Origin: Crocodylus rhombifer
Taxonomy: Eukaryota; Chordata; Crocodylia; Crocodylidae
Reading direction: 5' to 3'
Assembly (NCBI GenBank): GCA_038503035.1
Contig: JAVSML010025230.1
Coordinates: forward strand, 545,062 to 609,061
DNA length: 64,000 nucleotides
In this document: piece after piece, positions 57,438 to 64,000 of the stretch
How the letters are laid out: each line of letters begins with the position of its first letter
Position numbering within the stretch: the first letter of the stretch is position 1
Position numbers and translations under genes: made by a program
Notes under the pieces: generated by a model
Database searches by the model: none
Seen by the model: the letters and a program-made list of their open reading frames with translations, nothing else
Told to the model about the DNA's origin: nothing

Positions 57438-57705
57438 CTACAACTCCATTCATCCCAGCATCTCAGCATTCACAAGCTCCTGCTACCTAGAGGTATGTAG
57501 AAAAAATATTTAACGCTGTCTCTATGTCTGAATCTCCAAATCTTTCTGAATCTGTATAAATCAATTCAGAGGGTTACGATTTGTTTCGGAGAGATTTAAG
57601 GGTTCTCTGATTTGATTCAGATTCATAGATTCAGCTACTGAATTGGGAAAAATCTCTGCTGGATTGAATCAAATCGGGTCCCTGAATCAAATCAAATCAG
57701 GTCCC
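57438..57705. mobile_element. Fragment of the 839-bp hAT-like family
   Basis: 'actccattcatcccagcatc', 'agaggtatgtagaaaaaat', 'aacgctgtctctatgtctg' and the following 'ctgaatc/gattcag'-rich stretch match the right arm of the element at 10415-11253 (11025-11240). The outer end is missing or diverged, so no duplication is seen. Confidence 0.7.
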
Positions 57706-58639
57706 AAGGTCACTCCAAAGCTCTGGCATAACTCAAAAGTTATTTGCAACCTTTCTGTAGTCAAATTGACAGGCATCCTACAGGCATGAAATGTATTTTA
57801 GAAAAAAAGTGCACTTAACAGAGAGGGAATATGCAAATTACTCTAAAACACAAATGTATTACAGCACTAAAAGTATAACAATTAATATGTGTTGTGTGTG
57901 GTAATTGAATTCTCTTTGTGTATAGATTATTTATTGCACTAATGTCAACTTAATTGATGCACAATAATTAATTTAATGTCTCAAAAATTGCCACTTGAAC
58001 TTATTTCCATTTTCACAGAAGCTGCTTTGCCATTTCCCATTTTTGTGAACATTACTTATGCTATTTTTAATGGCAGCAATATGGTATTTTTTGGCACTCT
58101 GAGTATGTACAATACATACCTCACATACAACTATTTGAAACTGTTTTCTTGTCCTACTTTAACAGTTTTGACTGCAACTGAACATTTTAACAAAACTTCC
58201 CTTCTGTATATATAGATATTTTGCAAACAGGGTTTCACCCTTATTTAATGTGAACCCTAGTACCAGAATTACTTGATCTGTTGCAAAATTAATTCTAAGC
58301 TATTGCATTTTTAATCATATGAATCAAGAAGCTTTACGTATTCTGTATAAGGACATGACACAAAGGCATTTTCACATCAGGAAGTTTAGCAAAAGTGAGG
58401 GTTGTAGGCCAAGTTGATTACGCTTTAGCTCTATGCACTAAAAAAATGACATAATCTGTATCATAGTTTCTAATATTATGGTCTGAATTTTTTTCTATTG
58501 GACTGAAACTTCTGAGGTTCAAGGTCAATTTCTTTCTGTGTTCTTTTAAATGGGGAGGCAAGGGACATGACAGAAGAGAGGAGGAATGGGAGAAGAGTCT
58601 TTAAGCAATATCCTAAGGGGAGGAAGGAAGAAGAGTAGC
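57706..58639. other. AT-rich DNA, nothing recognised
   Basis: No motif or repeat that I can support. Confidence 0.5.
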
Positions 58640-61143
58640 AGAAAGAATAAATGCTGTGGACTTCAGAAAAGCAGACTTTAGCAAACTCAGGGAATTGGTG
58701 GGCAGGATCCCCTAGGAAGCATGTCTGAAAGGAAATGAGTCCAGGAAAGCTGGCTGTACTATAAGAACGCCCTTTTAAAGAGCAGAGAAGAAAGCTATCC
58801 TGAGGAAACAGAAGAATAGAAAGGGCAACAGGAGACAAGACTGAGTAGGTAGTGAGCTAGAACTCAAAAAGGAATCCTACAAGAAGGGGAAACTTGGTCT
58901 AAGAGTATCGCTTAGGCATATGGGGAGAAAATTAGGAAGGCCAAAGCATGATTTGAGATGCAACTGGCAAGAGATATTAAAGGCAATAAAAGGGCATACT
59001 CTATAAGTATGTCAAGCGCAAGAGCAAGACCAAGAAAACCATGAACGCCACATGCCCCTGGAGGCTGGGGGGGCCCAGCAAGCTCCCACTGGTGGCAGCA
59101 GCACTGCCAGTGGCAGGAGCATAATGGAGGCGAGCAATGAACTCCCAAGGCAGCCTCAGCACTGTCAGCAGCGGGGGAGAGAGGGCGTGGTGAGTGCTGA
59201 CTAGTGGTCAGCAACCACCTGCAGATGCCGCCAGCAGCATCAGCAGTGGCCAGCAGCGATCGGGGACTGCCTATAGGTGCCGGCAATGAGCGTGAGGGGG
59301 TAAGCGGTGACCGCCTGTAGGCAGCACCGACAGTGTTGGCGGCACTTTTTGCAGGGGGTGCACCACCAATCTCAGGGGATGCATATGCACCCGTGTGCAT
59401 TCCCTATGTGTCGCCAATAAAGAAAACCATAGGTCCCTTACAGAATTGCAAAGGCAATCTAGTTATGGATGATGCAGAGTCTTCAGTATTTAATACCTTT
59501 CTAACTTCAGGTCTTCAAAAACAGGGGCAGCTACCAGATGATAAGTGCAGCTGGCAGCAAAGAAAGGGAGGGGGACCAAGAGCCCAGATAAGTGACAGAA
59601 AAAGTTAGAGATTATTTAGAAAAGCTATATGCTTTTGAATTGGTGAGGCCAGATGGGATAGACCTTGGGTCATGAAGAAATTGTCTGAGGTAATTTCAGA
59701 GCCATTAACTATCCCTTTTGAGAGCTCATGGAGGTTATATGAGGTTCCAGACAGCTGAGTAAAGGGCAAATGTAGTGCCTTTCTTTAAGAAAAAGAAGAA
59801 GGAAGTGGGAAATTACAGACAAGCCAGTCTGACCTCAACACCTGGAAGGTGTTGGGGTCAGCAGTTCCTCCAGGAATCTACTGTGAAGCCTTTAGAGAAG
59901 AAAAAAGTCATGTGGAACAGCCAGCATAGATTCACCAAGTCATGACTAACCAACCAATTTTCTTATCTGATAAGGTAACAGGATCTGTGGATTGGGCGAG
60001 AAAAGTATACTTTAATGTTAGTAAGGCTTTTGACACCGTCTCCCATGAAATTCTCATTAACAAGCTAAGGAAATACAGACTAGATGAAAGATAAGCTGAT
60101 TCCTAACAGGTTGAATCATCATGCTCAGTAATTAGTCATCAATCGTTCAAAATCTAGTTGGGAGGAGGTATCAAATGTGGTTCTCAGGGGCCTGGTTCTG
60201 GGTCTGTTATTGTTCAATATCTTCCTTAATGATTTGGATGACAGGATCAAGCACATGCTTAGCAAATGTGCAGATGACAGCAAATAGTGTGGAATTTTGG
60301 GCATTCTGGAAAGTAGAGCTAGGAATGAGTAACTTGGATAGACTAGAAAAATGGTCCACAATGAATCAGATTAAATTCAACAAGCAGAAGTAAGAAGTCA
60401 TGCACTGCAGTGGAATAATTGCCTTCAAACATATGGACTGGGAAATGACTGGTTAGGCTGAAGTACTGAGGAGAAGGACCCGGAGGTGACAGTAAGCCAT
60501 AACATGAATATAAGTCAACAGGGTGCCCTTGTTGCAAAACAAGGCCAACAGTATACTGGGTTGTATTAACAGGTTTGTCACTTGAAAAATCAAGCAAAAG
60601 CAATTCTACTTTTCAGCACCATTGAGGCCTTGCCTGGAGTTCTGTGGCCAATTTTGGGGTCTGCACTTCAAGAAAGGTATGGACGGTTTGGAAAGAGTCC
60701 TGTGGAGAACAACAAAAATTATTATGGGTGTGGGAAATGTGATTTATGAAGAAAGGTTGAAAGAGCTTAGGGTTCTTTAATCTGGAGAAGTTACAACAGG
60801 TAGGAGCGAGGCAGGGGGAATGGATTTCATAACTGTACCTGAAGTGCAGAGAGGATGACGATAACAGTTTCTCTGTGGCTGCAGGGATGGGACTAGAAGC
60901 AATGACCTTAAGCTGCAGCAGGTAAAATTTAGGTTGGAAGTTAGGAGGAAGTTTCTGACTATAGATGTGGTCAAGCACTGGAATAAGCTACGCAGAGAAG
61001 ATGTGAAATCTTCATCCCTGGCAGTTTTAAAGGCCAGATTGGACAGACACTTGGCTGGGATAATTTAGTGTAAAATGATCCTGCCTTGAACAAGGGGCTA
61101 GATGACCTTATGAGGTCCTTTCAGCCTTATTTTCCTACGATTC
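58640..61143 (+). mobile_element. Old CR1-type LINE (copy H), split by a 377-bp insert
   Basis: Homology begins at the end of the endonuclease region (DFRKADFSKLRELVG-like, about 58660-58705). It continues through the linker ('tatggggagaaaattaggaa') and the reverse transcriptase: 'aaatgtagtgcctttcttta' (fingers), VSKAFDTVSHEILINKL (about 60018-60069) and a PQGS-like region. The active site at about 60264-60278 is FADD changed to CADD. It ends with 'ttcctacgattctatag' octamers. Many stops; old subfamily like copy E. The 59043-59419 insert interrupts it. Confidence 0.8.
59043..59419. mobile_element. 377-bp insert with perfect 11-bp target duplication
   Basis: AAGAAAACCAT occurs at 59032-59042 and 59420-59430, directly flanking a GC-rich block foreign to the CR1 on either side. 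The insert is rich in 'agcagc/ggcagc' and 'tgccg' units and ends 'gatgcatatgcacccgtgtg', 'cattccctatgtgtcgcc' and 'aata'. The last bases and the duplication form AATAAA. An 11-bp duplication is longer than expected for hAT, pogo or LTR elements and closer to LINE/SINE-type insertion, but there is no poly(A). Class unknown. Confidence 0.65.
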
Positions 61144-61276
61144 TATAGAAACATAGGCCTGCAAGTGGCTTCCCAAAGCAATTTAGACAGGGCACTAGAA
61201 CTGTAGCTCTGAGAGAGTTTGCACCAGGGGAGCTGCAACAGACAGCAGCACTTAGCCTAGGGTACAAAACTTGCTA

Positions 61277-61604
61277 CAGTAAAATCTTTGTTATCGGACA
61301 TCCCCGGGGTAAGGGAATTGCCAGTTATGTAAAAATTCCAGTTATCTGAAATACCCCAGCAGGGGTTTTCAGGTTACACTGAGCAGAGGTGACGTGGGGA
61401 GTGGTGGCTGCACATGGAGTGGAGGATGGGGTGGTGGCGGCTGCATGCAGAGTGGTGGTAGCACAGGGTGTAGGTGGCGGTGGCCACCAGTGTGTGTGAG
61501 CTCCCCTCTCCCCTCCTGCCCCCCAGGTGGCCAGCCAGCCAGCCAGAAATTCCATTTAATAGAATTTCCGGTTATTTAAGTGCCGGATAACAAAGATTTT
61601 ACTG
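61277..61604. mobile_element. pogo/Tigger-like MITE (328 bp)
   Basis: CAGTAAAATCTTTGTTATCGG at the left mirrors CAGTAAAATCTTTGTTATCC on the reversed right end. The subterminal 'aattccagttatctg' mirrors the right-hand 'aatttccggttattt'. This TIR type with a TA target is typical of pogo/Tigger elements. TA precedes the left end; the right flank is TG, a likely decayed TA. The cargo is a GC-rich 'ggtggtggc' tract of about 160 bp. No transposase. Confidence 0.75.
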
Positions 61605-63389
61605 TGGTTACACCTCTGCATAACAGTCCTTGCAGTGTAGAAAGGGAGAAAATGTATTTCCTGCCCTCAAATCAGCCCACTGATTTGATTCTGAGCATGT
61701 GAGCCAGATGTATAAATAAGCACTGAGAACATTTCTTTTAAATGAGGTTCATTCCACCTGCCAGTCTTCAGGGCAAGAAATTGGTGGGATTCTTACTCTT
61801 GATGAGCAATGGTAGCATCAGCTTGTTAAGCAGTTTTGTAAGATCAGTAATTTGAACCTCCATCTTTCACATCACAGGTGAGTATTTCAGCTACAAGATC
61901 ATTACTTTTCGTATAAACGTGCCTGCAATTTATATGCAAACCTTAAATTAGAAAATATGATCTGTCCTGATGAGATGATATCAAATTTGCTGAATGCCAA
62001 CTTCACTCTCAACTATTCTGAACCTAAATAACAGACCAGACCAAAATTCTGAGTAAGTTCCTCTTGGTAATAGCAAGCTGCCAAAAAATATCAGTATCCA
62101 AATCAATAATGCCAGAGTCTCTGGCTCAGGGTTAAGGCACTCAGAATGGGGTCAGCTCTGCTCTTTGACTGGGCCCAGTACATTTTTTCTGCCTCCATAA
62201 CAGATTTTATATTTGGGAGGTTGCCAAAGTTTGTCATTTGTTCCACTAAGAATGATAAATTGGCATCAGCATTTCAGCAAGGCTCCCATACTGCTCACTA
62301 GAGAGCTACTGAGGGTGTCATTAGCTGTACAGATATATTATCTTTTAATAACAGGTCAAAAATAGTGAATTGGTACCTTTGGTGAAACAATCACCGTGAA
62401 ATCATCTTTCAAATGAATAAGAGATTTTTTTCTGTTATTTTTCTGAAGAACAAACTTGTTCTCATGTCCTTATGGTCTTATGGAAGAAATGTTATTGTCT
62501 AGGGAAAAGATCAGCCTCTCTAAATAAATAAAAGCAACCCAAAAAAACCAAGAACCTCCCTCCCCCACCAAATGATGGACTTATAGCAGATCTCCAGAGT
62601 CTATGTAGAAGTGTAACAGGCACGCAACCAGGGTCTATGTCCTAGGCAACACTGGCAGCAGAGGCCAAGCTAGTAATGGTAGTGACTGCTAAGTGAGCAC
62701 CCAAGGCTGGTACCCTAATGACTCACCACTTGTTATACCACTGCATCTGTGTGTTCACACAGAATCAGGCCCCAGGACCTCATGGACAGGAAAAGGGACA
62801 GTTTAAACATTAGGTGTGTGTCCTACCCATCTGTGACAGCACCAAAGCATTAAAGAACTGTGTTTATGCTAGGGGATTTTGGCAGCATTGAACTATCACC
62901 AAGAAGCTATGGTGATAGAATAACACTGCTATAGTATCATAAATGCCCTTCTTCAAAAGATTAGTTTTTAAATTATAGGCCCAGCAATTAGGATACGAGG
63001 CAATCAACATATTTTTCTAAAGCCTGGCTTACATTTGGAAGTTATACTAGTTAGAAGTGCCAGATAATATTCGCTAGGCTACTTCATTTTTGGTTATGAC
63101 CCCTAAATGCTAATGCAACACAACTAATAATGAGGATCTGGCTTCTTATATACATTTATGACAAGCAAGAAGAGTTCCAACAGACTTGTCAGGAGTTAGT
63201 AAAAATGTTACTGCATGGGCCTAGATCTTTTTAGGCCTAAGGGAAGATTTTCTAGACAGAATTCCTCTACTATCACTGCTTCAAAATATGCTCTACAATA
63301 TAAAGGGGGACAGACAGAGACTTTTTTAATCCTAATAGATCTGAATCATGTATACATATGGCATGCATACCATACTGAGATAGTTTAGG
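61605..63389. other. AT-rich DNA, no gene recognised
   Basis: No coding signature, RNA gene or repeat family that I can support. Confidence 0.5.
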
Positions 63390-64000
63390 ACAATGCTGTC
63401 CAACTGGTACCCCACGGGCTTTACATGGCCCCCAAAGGGTTTGCATGCAGCAAAAGATAGGGTGACTACCTTTTCAAAGGGGAATGGCAGGACACATGTC
63501 CACCTTCCCCTCTGTCCCTGCCCCCCCCCCACTGCTGCCAGTGGTAGTGGCATGGCCAGACCAGAGCTGACCAGAGTGGGGGCAGATGCAGGTTTCCCAC
63601 TGCAGGCTTTGGTCTTCCCACCCTACTGCCTTTCCCTCAGGAGCCCCATGCCGGTTGTGTACCCCCTGCCCACCTGGCAGCAGCAAGGGGGCACAATGCC
63701 ATGCCATTGTCACCCCTGCTGCTGCCAGGCAGGCAGGGGGCACCTCGCCATGGCAGTGCAGCCAGTGTGCGACCCCTGGGGAGCAGAACAGCAGGACATA
63801 GTGCCCTTGGCCTGCAGATGGTTGCCCACAGAAAAAACTGGGGGGACACGTGCCCCCGATATTCCCTGGATCAGCCACCCATGGCTCCATCCCACTCCAT
63901 GCCCTGGCCCCATGCACCGCCCTGGCTCAGCAGCACTCCCAGTCCCTGCCCTACTCCCTCCTTCACTGTGGGGGCCCCAATCTGGCCCTCCTGCTACCCT
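63390..64000. repeat. GC-rich repeat cut by the window edge
   Basis: It starts with a hAT-like terminus, 'caatgctgtccaactgg' (63392-63408), and turns GC-rich at about 63480. A strong imperfect hairpin of about 25 bp per arm (CCTGGCAGCAGCA ... TGCTGCTGCCAGG) lies at about 63672-63730. 'ggggggacacgtgccccc' at about 63840-63857 echoes 'ggggggcatgtgccccc' at 51830-51846. Open frames on both strands are by-products. The right end lies outside the window. Confidence 0.5.

Overview
This window is vertebrate non-coding DNA made almost entirely of layered transposable elements. Abundant CR1 LINEs with (ACTATGAA)-like octamer tails, L3-like fossil LINEs, hAT-like and pogo/Tigger-like non-autonomous DNA elements, LTRs and Penelope-like tails point to a sauropsid, most likely a crocodilian, with turtle second. 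This assignment rests on repeat style alone. I find no host gene, exon, tRNA gene or CpG-island promoter that I can defend. The open frames are either retrotransposon reading frames or chance frames in GC-rich inverted repeats.

Layout. 1-1300: two GC-rich foldback repeats. 4590-10030: a nearly full-length CR1 (ORF1 with an SGNH-esterase domain, ORF2 with endonuclease and reverse transcriptase) split by a 959-bp solo LTR with a perfect 5-bp target duplication. 10415-11253: an 839-bp hAT-like foldback element with a perfect 8-bp duplication. 11270-15330: a second, non-CR1 LINE, itself split by a 774-bp hAT-like element with a perfect 8-bp duplication. 15361-15370: an assembly gap. 15371-17203: a Penelope-like tail with a hammerhead-like motif, then a minus-strand CR1. 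17-31 kb: MITEs, a pair of inverted tRNA-like modules, a hAT-like element carrying a minisatellite, a second hammerhead-like tail, a 926-bp LTR, a second copy of the 1-kb foldback family, and an L3-like fossil split by a 675-bp TIR element. 32.6-36.9 kb: a CR1 inserted inside another CR1. 37.6-38.6 kb: an ancient CR1/L3 fragment. 44.4-46.2 kb: an old CR1 split by a MITE and a younger CR1. 51.5-52.5 kb: a large GC-rich inverted repeat. 55.0-57.1 kb: a degenerate minisatellite and a probable minus-strand LTR that swallowed a CR1 fragment. 58.6-61.1 kb: an old CR1 split by a 377-bp element with an 11-bp duplication. 61.3 kb: a pogo/Tigger-like MITE. 63.4 kb to the edge: another GC-rich repeat.

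Nothing here acts as a pathway. The pieces do give a relative chronology: L3-like fossils first, then old CR1, then younger CR1, LTRs and hAT-like elements on top. The two most distinctive signals are (a) hammerhead-ribozyme-like cores in two unrelated-looking repeat tails and (b) a recurring design in which short-TIR DNA elements carry long, GC-rich, internally palindromic cargo. All breaks in the retroelement reading frames (stops, frameshifts, deletions) are described but not repaired.
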